Virus record (IMG/VR): IMGVR_UViG_3300042556_002861
Location: 1-36,844 of that record
Reading direction: 5' to 3' (one strand)
Length of the DNA stretch: 36,844 nt
Source: a virus
Shown: positions 30,884 to 36,844 of the stretch, piece by piece
How the letters are laid out: each line of letters starts with the position of its first letter
Position numbering within the stretch: the stretch's first letter is position 1
Notes under the pieces: generated by a model
The model's input: only the letters and a program-made list of their open reading frames with translations
Told to the model about the DNA's origin: nothing
Database searches by the model: none
Program-made: the position numbers and the translations under genes

Positions 30884-31450
30884 TCAGACGAGGGCTTTGG
30901 CGGCTTCGTAGGCGCGGACGATGGGCTCGGCTTTCGTGAGGAAGATGCGGCGGTCGGCGGCGGGCCATGTGGAGGGGTCGCCGTCGGGCAGGTGGTAGCT
31001 GAGGCGGAGCTGCGATTGCACGGTGTGCGGGTCGCGGTCGGATTGCTCGGGCTCGGGGAGGATGCCGATCTTGATGTAGGCTTCGGTGAGGGAGCGGCAG
31101 GCGGGCTCGGATTCGTCGGGCGGAAAGAGCGCGTCGCGCTTGCGATAGAGCGTGCGCCAGTTGCGCGCGGTGCGTTCGGTGATGAGGGGATCGCCGTCGG
31201 GCTTCTTTGCCATCGCGCCTTCGAGCCATTCGGCGAATTCGCCGTCGTGACGCGTGAAGAGCTTCTCGAGCACCTGGCCATTTGCGATGGCGATGCGAAG
31301 TGCCTGCGCGGCCGTGGTGACGGTGAGCTGTGTGAGTCGCTCGACTTCGTACGCGCCGACGGCGAGGCGCTGCACGAGGATGCTGTCCGGCATGTCCAGC
31401 TCGCGGTCGCTGATCAGGCTGAGGGGAGAGGCGGTGATAGTTTTGGCCAT
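30884..31450 (-). CDS. DUF3102-like helical regulator candidate
   Basis: 188 aa from ATG 31450. The earlier ATG is in the overlap with the next gene. Residues 45-110 resemble DUF3102: an ALRIAIANGQVLEKLFTRHD helix, then EFAEWLEGA and an ITERTARNWRTLYRKRD segment that looks like a helix-turn-helix. Proteins of this type in phages are often DNA-binding accessory factors. It overlaps the 31414-32037 gene and lies between the large terminase and connector genes. Confidence 0.6.
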   Translation of the reverse strand: MAKTITASPLSLISDRELDMPDSILVQRLAVGAYEVERLTQLTVTTAAQALRIAIANGQVLEKLFTRHDGEFAEWLEGAMAKKPDGDPLITERTARNWRTLYRKRDALFPPDESEPACRSLTEAYIKIGILPEPEQSDRDPHTVQSQLRLSYHLPDGDPSTWPAADRRIFLTKAEPIVRAYEAAKALV

Positions 31451-32037
31451 AGCTTTTGTGCGGCCCAAGGCGCGCGGAGTTTGCGCTTGCCGCGGCGGCG
31501 TTCCTGGCACGCCTTGCGCGCGGCGGGGCTTTTGTCCCCGCGCGATGTCAGAATGATTCCGCGGGCTTCGTAGCGCTTCTGGATGCCGCGGTAGATGGCG
31601 TCCACGGTCGCGCGGACGACGCCGAACTCTGCACCGATGGCATCGAGGGAGCGGCCTTCGTGGCCGAGCAGTCGCAGCCAGCAGAGGGCGCGGATGGCGA
31701 GTGTGTGGTTCTCGTCGCAGCTCAGCATGGTGAGGAGTTCGATGATCTGCGGCTTGCCGGGGGCAACGTCGTCGAGGCCGGCGCTAGCGATCTGCGCGGA
31801 GACGAGGGCTGTTACACGGGTTCGCGAGAGCGGGTCGTAGGCGATGCCGTTGGGCCCGGTGATGACGGCTCCGGTGCGATCGGTGCGCGGGGCGGCGAGA
31901 CGGGCGAGGAGCAGGGGTTCGGCGAGGAGGTCGTGCAGAGAGTCGGCGTCATCGGCCGGTGTGTGACGGGTCGAGGCGAGAGGAGAGGATGCTGGGTCGC
32001 CGCCTGGCATTGGGAGCAAGTGCTGGTTTTGTAGCAC
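31414..32037 (-). CDS. Sigma-like helix-turn-helix late regulator candidate
   Basis: 207 aa, GTG start at 32037 (an internal ATG is possible). Residues 125-165 (RSLDAIGAEFGVVRATVDAI followed by YRGIQKRYEARG) read like a region-4-type helix-turn-helix. A strongly basic C-terminal tail (KACQERRRGKRKLRAPW) could contact DNA or polymerase. Its start lies on a perfect 10-bp-arm inverted repeat (32015-32042), and a 12-bp tandem repeat lies further upstream (32281-32304). Late-transcription regulator is a plausible guess. Confidence 0.6.
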   Translation of the reverse strand: MLQNQHLLPMPGGDPASSPLASTRHTPADDADSLHDLLAEPLLLARLAAPRTDRTGAVITGPNGIAYDPLSRTRVTALVSAQIASAGLDDVAPGKPQIIELLTMLSCDENHTLAIRALCWLRLLGHEGRSLDAIGAEFGVVRATVDAIYRGIQKRYEARGIILTSRGDKSPAARKACQERRRGKRKLRAPWAAQKLWPKLSPPLPSA

Positions 32038-32042
32038 TTGCT
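32015..32042. promoter_or_regulatory. Inverted repeat AGCAAGTGCT-8-AGCACTTGCT at a gene start
   Basis: Perfect 10-bp arms, 8-base loop, overlapping the GTG start of the 31414-32037 gene. As RNA it would sequester the start codon; as DNA it could be an operator. Autoregulation is inferred. Confidence 0.5.
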
Positions 32043-32082
32043 GGAAACTTAGCGAGCAAAGATTTACCGCGATGGCGAATTA

Positions 32083-32111
32083 AACCGCGAAGGAGCGAAG
32101 GAGCGAAGGGG
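32083..32111. repeat. Family E repeat copy
   Basis: AACCGCGAAGGAGCGAAGGA-type, in the 375-base gap 32038-32412 after the large terminase. No gene is seen in the gap; it is almost wholly made of repeats of four families. Confidence 0.65.
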
Positions 32112-32120
32112 AGGAAGAGC

Positions 32121-32160
32121 GAACGCCCAACGTCCAACGCCCAACGCCCAACGTCCAAGG
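32121..32160. repeat. Family D repeat copy
   Basis: Five tandem AACGCCC/AACGTCC-like 7-base units, ten bases after the family E element, matching the copy at 17110-17142. Confidence 0.65.
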
Positions 32161-32248
32161 TCAGAACTTTCTCGGCACATAGGGAACCATTTCCCCGCTG
32201 TCGGCAACATGGTCTGTCGTCTCTATGTTCTCTCAGTTCGCCGCCTCG

Positions 32249-32283
32249 TTCCCCTTCGCTTCTTCGCTACTTCGCGGTGAATT
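32249..32283. repeat. Family E repeat, inverted copy
   Basis: TTCCCCTTCGCTTCTTCGCTACTTCGCGGTGAATT is the inverse orientation of the 32083-32111 element, so the two form a loose inverted pair around 32112-32248. Confidence 0.6.
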
Positions 32284-32304
32284 GACTCTTTTATTGACTC
32301 TTTT
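32281..32304. repeat. 12-bp perfect tandem repeat ATTGACTCTTTT x2
   Basis: Two exact head-to-tail copies upstream (on the minus strand) of the 31414-32037 gene. Could be a regulator-binding site; no -10 box is obvious. Confidence 0.55.
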
Positions 32305-32386
32305 TCCCCACCGTCGCCAGACATCCGGCGCCGTCATGCCTCGCGCCACTGGCGTCGCCGCGATGTCTGGGGAGCGGCTTGCTTTT

Positions 32387-32416
32387 ACCAGTCACTTTTC
32401 ACCAGTCACCAATCAC
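32387..32416. repeat. Family B repeat copy
   Basis: ACCAGTCAC...CACCAGTCACCAATCAC, overlapping the last codon of the large terminase. Same units as the 94-bp inverted repeats. Confidence 0.6.
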
Positions 32417-34587
32417 TTCTTTGCCGAAGACTTCGCCTCAGCTTCGGCGCGCTCTTCGCGGGCGGCGTCGAGTGTGGCCTCCACGGGATCGGCGAGGGCT
32501 CGGTGCATCTTCTCGGTGTCGCCCAGGTGATTGCATTTCTTGCGCGTCGTCCATCCGTCGGGGCCTTGGAATTCGTCGGTGAGCTGCGCGCGGTAGTCGG
32601 CATCGATGTCGGTGGGCAGCCACCATTGCACGGGGCGTCCGAAGGCGATGCCGAACTTGATGCAGTCGTAGTAGAGATTGGCGGTGAAGTAGTCGGACCA
32701 GCAAAGCCAGAGGTCGAGCTGTTCATCGAGCACCTTGGAGATGCGGACTTTCGAGCCGCGCGTGTGCGTGGGCGGGCAGCCTTTGTAGGGATCGAAGATC
32801 TCCGTCTGGTGCAGACAGAACTCATAGACAGACTCGGGCTTGTAGCCGGAATCCACGAGGCCGCTGGTGACGAAGTATTCGCGCACGGTGGCGTCGGCGC
32901 GCGTGAAGGTGAACTTGCGCAGCTCGCCGGCGTCGTTCTCGCGCAGGCCGGCGAGTTCGAGCAGTTCCTCGTAGCTGTGCGCGCTGCCCCAGTCCACGAG
33001 GGCGGACCAGCTCGGGCGCTCCGGGTGATCCCATAGGACGCCCCAGGCGCGGATGCTGTACCAGTACTCGGCACCTTCGGAGTCGCCCTGCTTGTCGATC
33101 GTCATCGTGAGGACTTCGGCTTCCATCGGGATCTGTCCTTTCACGTAGCGCACGGGGGTGCGGAGGATGACGCGGTCGAGATCGTCGTCTTTCACGGCCG
33201 CGCCCTGGCGGATGAATGGGAGGCCGAGTGTGAAGTTGTGGAACTTGATGAGCGCTTCGAGGTGCGACTTCGCTTCGATGAATTCTTTCGCGATGATGCC
33301 CCATCCCTCGAACGGCGAGTAGGCGGCCCAGACGTGCGCGCTGATGCGGTCGCGCGGTGCGTGCGGGTTGTGTGCGACCCAGCGATAGCGCGCGAGCATC
33401 CAGCGGAGTTGCACGAAGGTGATGTCCTTCTTGCAGTGTGCGCACTGGTAGCTCGCGCCGTGCTCGACGTGATCCACGTCGTAGCCGATCTTGTAGCGTT
33501 CGCGCTTGGTGGCGTCGTGTGGCGACGTGCGCTCGCCCCACTTCGCGAATTGCTCGAATCGGATCTGGCCGGTGGTTTCCTCGCGCCAGTGCTCGCGGTC
33601 GGCGGGCTTGCCGTGTTTGTCGAGGAGCGGGTTCAGCTCGGCGTCGAAGGGGACGAGCTTCTTCTCGCTCGCGAAGGTGAGGCGCTGCCAGCCGGTGAGG
33701 TCGGGATCGAGGGACAGCTCGCTCCAGCCGATGGGCCACGGGTCGGAATGAACCGCGGCGGGCGCGGCGGGCGCGGCGGAAGAAGCTCGGGCTGGAGTTT
33801 GCGTGGCGGATTTCTTTGCACCCGCCGCGTTCGCCGCGTTCGCCGCGGTGGCCTTTCTTGCGGCGCTGCAGTGCGGACATGGGAGGTAGCAGTGATGCTG
33901 CGAGCCGCGCTGGAACTTTTGCCAGATGGGGGAGAATTCTCCGGCGACTCCGGGGGTGCTGTTCTCCAGGATGAATCGCGTGTGAGGGAAGAGTCGCGTG
34001 CGGGCGATGATCTTGTCGGGGCTGCTTGCGTCGGCGTCGGTCGCGCCTCGGCAGCGGTCGAGTTCGTTGATGATTGCCAGCTCGGCGTTGAAGCCGTGCA
34101 TGTCGGCTTCGGCTCCGGAGCCCACGATGCGCAGGACTTTTCCACGGAAGGTCTTCCAGAAGACGGTCCACGTCGTCTTGCTGATGATGGCGAGCGCGCG
34201 CACGACTCCGCACTGGCGCAGGAATGGATCGAGTTCGCTGCGGACGAACTTCTTCAGCGAGGCCGTGGAGGGATCGAGCCACACGACGCAGCCGACGCGC
34301 TCGGCGAGCCAGTAGAGCAGGATGACGATGGAGAAGAGCGTCTTGCCCACCCGCGCGCTTGCGCAGAGGGCGAAGTAGTGGACGCCGGGTTTCTGCGCGA
34401 GGTCGTGCAGTCCGCGGAAGATGGCGAAGCGTCCGGTGTTGAGCTGGCCGGGCGCGGGTCCGCCGGACTCGTCGGGGATGATGACGTTGCGATCGGCCCA
34501 CTCCCAGAGCTTGGTGCGCGGTCGCGGGCGGAGCGTGGCGCGGATGAGCGCGCCGAGCCACGAGAGGGTGTTGAGGAAACCGGACAT
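32413..34587 (-). CDS. terL: Terminase large subunit (lambda GpA-type)
   Basis: 724 aa. ATPase part: Walker A-like ASARVGKT (about 79-86) after LAQKPGVHYFALC, and Walker B-like LAIINELDR near 165-173. A CPHC knuckle lies near 236-239. The C-terminal nuclease region carries acidic positions in a MTIDKQGDSEGAEYW segment (about 493-507), VDWGS and later. This is the DNA packaging motor with headful or cos cutting; the cutting mode cannot be read here. Just after the CPHC knuckle, residues 247-279 are encoded exactly by a 99-bp family A hairpin (33751-33849), which inserts an Ala/Asn-rich loop in frame (NAANAAG, AAPAAPAA). The gene has CTGACA 13 bases before its ATG. Confidence 0.88.
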   Translation of the reverse strand: MSGFLNTLSWLGALIRATLRPRPRTKLWEWADRNVIIPDESGGPAPGQLNTGRFAIFRGLHDLAQKPGVHYFALCASARVGKTLFSIVILLYWLAERVGCVVWLDPSTASLKKFVRSELDPFLRQCGVVRALAIISKTTWTVFWKTFRGKVLRIVGSGAEADMHGFNAELAIINELDRCRGATDADASSPDKIIARTRLFPHTRFILENSTPGVAGEFSPIWQKFQRGSQHHCYLPCPHCSAARKATAANAANAAGAKKSATQTPARASSAAPAAPAAVHSDPWPIGWSELSLDPDLTGWQRLTFASEKKLVPFDAELNPLLDKHGKPADREHWREETTGQIRFEQFAKWGERTSPHDATKRERYKIGYDVDHVEHGASYQCAHCKKDITFVQLRWMLARYRWVAHNPHAPRDRISAHVWAAYSPFEGWGIIAKEFIEAKSHLEALIKFHNFTLGLPFIRQGAAVKDDDLDRVILRTPVRYVKGQIPMEAEVLTMTIDKQGDSEGAEYWYSIRAWGVLWDHPERPSWSALVDWGSAHSYEELLELAGLRENDAGELRKFTFTRADATVREYFVTSGLVDSGYKPESVYEFCLHQTEIFDPYKGCPPTHTRGSKVRISKVLDEQLDLWLCWSDYFTANLYYDCIKFGIAFGRPVQWWLPTDIDADYRAQLTDEFQGPDGWTTRKKCNHLGDTEKMHRALADPVEATLDAAREERAEAEAKSSAKK
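33751..33849. repeat. Family A hairpin inserted in frame in terL
   Basis: 99 bp from AACCGCGGCG to CGCCGCGGT, the same length as the intergenic copy at 22405-22503. It begins and ends on codon boundaries (residues 279-247), adding 33 codons without a stop. Confidence 0.85.
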
Positions 34588-34616
34588 GACGTGCGGGGCA
34601 TGTCAGCGGTCGGGAT

Positions 34617-34642
34617 GTGACTGGTGACTGGTGAACAGTGAC
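34617..34642. repeat. Family B repeat copy at terL/terS junction
   Basis: GTGACTGGTGACTGGTGAAC-type between the terL start and the terS stop, touching the terS stop codon. Confidence 0.65.
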
Positions 34643-35685
34643 TAGTCGGCGGCGCGCGGCTTGCGTTTGCGCGCGGGTTTCTTCGCTCGCGATTTCTGCG
34701 GGGCTGTCGGGGAGGTTGCCGGTGCTGTCTGGGGAGCGGGTTCCTCGATTGCGTCCGCGGGTGCAGCGGGGATTTTTTCCGGGGCGGGTTCGCCCTGGTG
34801 GATCTCGGCGATGACGCGCGCGCCGATGGTGCGGAGGGTTTCGATGGCGACGCGGGCGATGAGTTCGCGGAGGGCGGACTTGTCCTGTCCCTCGAAGCTC
34901 ACGAGCTGCAGCAGGCGCGTGCTTTCGGCGTCGAAGGGGAGTTCGTCGAGGATGCGCGCGAGCGTGGTGTCGAGGTAGCGCGCGCCGTGGAGGTCGCCGA
35001 GGTCGCCTTCGATCTCGGCGCGGAGGATGCCGATGACTTCGTTCACGTCCACGAAGCCGACGACTTGCGGCGCGGCGCGTTCGGGGAATTGCGAGAGCTT
35101 CTGCGAGAGCACGACGAACGTCGCGCCGAGGGGGACTTCCAGCTCGCTGGCGACGAGGAGCGTGCCGCGCTGCGTTTCGAGCTTCAGCTTGTTGCGCTCG
35201 TAGTCGATCATCGCGCCTGCCTTGTTCCAGTCGGCGGCGCATCCGCCGATGGGCGGGGGCATGATGAAGCCGGGCTCGTGTGCGGGGTCTTCGGAGTTGT
35301 GACTGGTGACTGGTAACTGGTGACTGGCCACGTGGTCGTCGGCGCGCTTCAGCCCGTGCTTGACCATGAAGGCGAGCCATGCGGCGACATCTTTGCGGCC
35401 GTCGGGCTTGTCGGCGGGAATGTCGCGGAGGTAGCGCGGGTCGCGCCTCCAGTCTTGGATCGCGCGGCGCGTGATCGTGATGCCGGTGCCAGTGCTGAGT
35501 GCGACGGCGAGTTCGCTCCAGTTTGCCGCGAAGCCGTCGGCGCCCGGCTTCTCGGGCTCGAAGAAGACGGTCTGCCGCGGCACAGGCGCGGGAGGTGTCG
35601 GGACCGCGGGTGGCTCCGTGAGTGCGCGGGGCGGGGCGCTGGCGGCGCGGGGCGGGGTGCGTTTGCGTTTGGGTGCGGACTTCAC
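34642..35685 (-). CDS. terS: Terminase small subunit-like protein
   Basis: 347 aa, GTG start with CTGACA 13 bases upstream. Pro/Ala-rich basic N-terminus, then a helix-turn-helix-like region (about 55-90, ITITRRAIQDWRRDPRYLRD) that suits recognition of the packaging site, and a helical oligomerisation part (RNKLKLETQRGTLLVASELE). The C-terminal tail is Pro/Lys/Arg-rich. Residues about 120-129 (SHQLPVTSHN) are encoded by a family B repeat (35299-35327), an in-frame insertion. It precedes terL by 54 bases. Confidence 0.7.
   Translation of the reverse strand: MKSAPKRKRTPPRAASAPPRALTEPPAVPTPPAPVPRQTVFFEPEKPGADGFAANWSELAVALSTGTGITITRRAIQDWRRDPRYLRDIPADKPDGRKDVAAWLAFMVKHGLKRADDHVASHQLPVTSHNSEDPAHEPGFIMPPPIGGCAADWNKAGAMIDYERNKLKLETQRGTLLVASELEVPLGATFVVLSQKLSQFPERAAPQVVGFVDVNEVIGILRAEIEGDLGDLHGARYLDTTLARILDELPFDAESTRLLQLVSFEGQDKSALRELIARVAIETLRTIGARVIAEIHQGEPAPEKIPAAPADAIEEPAPQTAPATSPTAPQKSRAKKPARKRKPRAAD
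35299..35327. repeat. Family B repeat inserted in frame in terS
   Basis: GTGACTGGTGACTGGTAACT-type units inside the small terminase gene; the reading frame is preserved. Confidence 0.7.
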
Positions 35686-35700
35686 GCCAGCGGCGTGCTG

Positions 35701-36717
35701 TCAGCGCTGAGTGCTGGCTGCAGCGGGCATCGCATCGAGCGGGCTGGATACGTTCATCGCCTCCGCGTGCAGATAGCCCATCGTCGTCTCAAGCTGGCTG
35801 TGGCCCATCGCCATCTGGATCGCGCGTGGATTCTGCCCTGCGTTCAGGCAGTGCGTGGCGTAGGCGTGACGGAGGTGATGCGGTGTGATGTCGAGCCCCA
35901 TCGGGCGCGCGGCATCGCGCACGCAGCGCTGGACATTCGCCTCATGACAGCGCCAGCGAACGATCGCGCCAGTGCGCGGATGGACGCACGGCTTATGCGA
36001 CGGGAAAAGCCACGCCCACTTTGCCGAAAACTGCCAGTGCGGATACTTCGCAGCCAGCAATCCCGGCAACGCGACTGGCACGCGCGCCACACGGTCGCGC
36101 TCTGCGACCCCCTTTGCGTATTCCACCTGGGCACGCAGCTCGGACACCAGCGAACACGGGATGGACACAAATCGATCCTTGCCGCCCTTCGCGGCGCGGA
36201 TCACCAGCTTCGACTCCGACATCAGCACATCCTTCAGGCGCAGATTCAGCGGCTCGCTCACGCGCAGCCCGCAGCCATAGAGCAGCCGCACGAGCAGCCG
36301 CGTCGGGTAACTGCTCACATCCTTCGTCGCATCGAGTAAGGCGCGGACCTCATGGACCTCCGGTGCGTAGCGTAGATGGACCGGCTTCTTTGCCCGTAGT
36401 GAATCCACCTTTCCGAGCGTCACCCCGAGAGCCTCACGGTAAAGGAAAAGCAGCGCGCAAAAGGCCTGATTCTGCGTGGACGCGCTCACGTCCTGCTTTG
36501 CCAGTTGAGTGAGAAACGCCTCCATCTTCTGTTCCGGCGTCGAAGTCGCCTGACAGCGTTCAGTGACAAAGCGAGCAAACCGAGAAATCCAAGAGCAGTA
36601 GTTGTCCTCAGTGGAGAGACTGAGATGCCGCAAGCGGATAACGTCGCGCACTTTTTCGAGCACGGCTTCAAGTTTCATATTAGACGAATGGTTAGGTTGA
36701 TTGTGTTGCAGAAACAT
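35701..36717 (-). CDS. intI-like: Integron-type integrase (IntI-like tyrosine recombinase)
   Basis: 338 aa (start 36717; ATG 36678 would give 325). Colinear with class 1 IntI from the N-terminal LRHLSLSTEDNYCSWISRF to the C-terminal SSPLDAMP. Catalytic signatures: box I Arg in GCGLRVSEPLNLRL, Lys in KGGKDRFVSIP, HHLRH, GHSQ and Tyr in TTMGYLHAE. Between boxes I and II it has the extra IntI-specific segment (LLAAKYPHW, then WAWLFPSHK), which distinguishes integron integrases from XerC/D and phage integrases. It lies 15 bases upstream of the small terminase gene. The expected role is cassette recombination at attI/attC; GTTRRRY sites lie just upstream. Confidence 0.9.
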   Translation of the reverse strand: MFLQHNQPNHSSNMKLEAVLEKVRDVIRLRHLSLSTEDNYCSWISRFARFVTERCQATSTPEQKMEAFLTQLAKQDVSASTQNQAFCALLFLYREALGVTLGKVDSLRAKKPVHLRYAPEVHEVRALLDATKDVSSYPTRLLVRLLYGCGLRVSEPLNLRLKDVLMSESKLVIRAAKGGKDRFVSIPCSLVSELRAQVEYAKGVAERDRVARVPVALPGLLAAKYPHWQFSAKWAWLFPSHKPCVHPRTGAIVRWRCHEANVQRCVRDAARPMGLDITPHHLRHAYATHCLNAGQNPRAIQMAMGHSQLETTMGYLHAEAMNVSSPLDAMPAAASTQR

Positions 36718-36725
36718 CGTTAGAT
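36691..36725 (+). other. attI-like candidate: two GTTRRRY simple sites
   Basis: GTTAGGT at 36691-36697 and GTTAGAT at 36719-36725, on the side and strand where attI lies relative to an intI gene. Both fit the GTTRRRY core of integron recombination sites. Short and degenerate motif, so only a candidate. Confidence 0.35.
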
Positions 36726-36844
36726 TTTTTGCGCTTCGGGCACGAGCGTTTCGCCCCCACCGCCACCACTTTTTTGCGCTCCGCGATATGCTTTGGAATC
36801 GCGCGGATTGCGATTGCTGCCTCAGTGGTGACCGGAATGGTTCC
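36692..36844 (-). CDS. C-terminal fragment of an unknown gene (5' end outside window)
   Basis: Open from the right edge, about 50 codons, ending TAA at 36692. Helical then Lys/Arg-rich (AAIAIRAIPKHIAERKKVVA, later KRKKSND). It would precede the IntI-like gene if that starts at 36678. Composition looks coding but the length is too short for a family call; it overlaps the candidate attI sites. Confidence 0.4.
   Translation of the reverse strand, partial: GTIPVTTEAAIAIRAIPKHIAERKKVVAVGAKRSCPKRKKSNDVSATQST

Noticed and set aside
32822-35380. Minus-strand ORF of 852 codons in the terminase region
   Set aside because: It overlaps terL and terS in another frame, is Arg/His/Pro-rich and has no recognisable domain; the terminase frames are clearly real.

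Overview
This 36.8-kb, high-GC window reads as essentially the whole genome of a temperate, siphovirus-like tailed phage, opened at an arbitrary point. It holds packaging, head, neck, tail, lysis, repressor, integrase and early genes. No chromosomal housekeeping gene is visible. The host cannot be fixed from sequence alone. High GC, Gram-negative-style lysis genes (amidase, holin-like protein, lipoprotein), an IntI-type recombinase and many short-unit palindromic repeats would suit Verrucomicrobiota or a related PVC lineage, but this is inference.

Layout. Positions 1-7946 (minus strand) form an early operon in which almost every gene overlaps the next by four bases (ATGA or GTGA). It encodes a winged-helix replication-type protein cut by the left edge, zinc-ribbon proteins including a Lar-like one, a PolX-type nucleotidyltransferase, an acyl carrier protein, a DUF2786-like protein, a MazG-like protein, a minimal ATP-dependent DNA ligase and several unknowns. 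Positions 8018-10422 (plus) encode a small DNA-binding-type protein, a membrane protein, a secreted Cys-rich protein and a tyrosine integrase. Positions 10426-10621 hold a probable attP: the 3' end of a tRNA gene flanked by three 11-bp direct repeats. Positions 10630-11115 hold a Xre repressor and a divergent small gene sharing an operator-like palindrome.

Positions 11119-35685 are the late region, transcribed leftward. In transcription order it runs: small and large terminase, two regulator-like genes, connector-like protein, portal, S49 protease, coiled-coil scaffold candidate, major capsid, decoration-like protein, glycosyltransferase, neck genes, tail genes, short tape measure, modular tail proteins, a BspA-type leucine-rich-repeat tail protein, a sulfotransferase, a holin-like protein, a lipoprotein and an amidase. 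An integron-type integrase lies just upstream of the small terminase at 35701-36717. Circular closure would give one continuous leftward programme (early, IntI-like, packaging, head, tail, lysis) ending at attP. That fits a circular phage genome but is not proven here.

Three things stand out. (1) Five families of short-unit (7-9 nt) palindromic repeats lie between genes and also in frame inside genes, including both terminase subunits; this resembles the logic of Rickettsia palindromic elements. (2) A neck/tail gene (23267-24154) is the only late structural gene on the plus strand and is bounded by 94-bp, one-mismatch inverted repeats, so it looks like an invertible cassette caught flipped. 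(3) Nine gene starts, including the flipped gene, carry YTGACR exactly 13-16 nt before the start codon. Protein-level oddities are a phage acyl carrier protein, a sulfotransferase and glycosyltransferase among virion genes, and an IntI-like recombinase with attI-like GTTRRRY sites.
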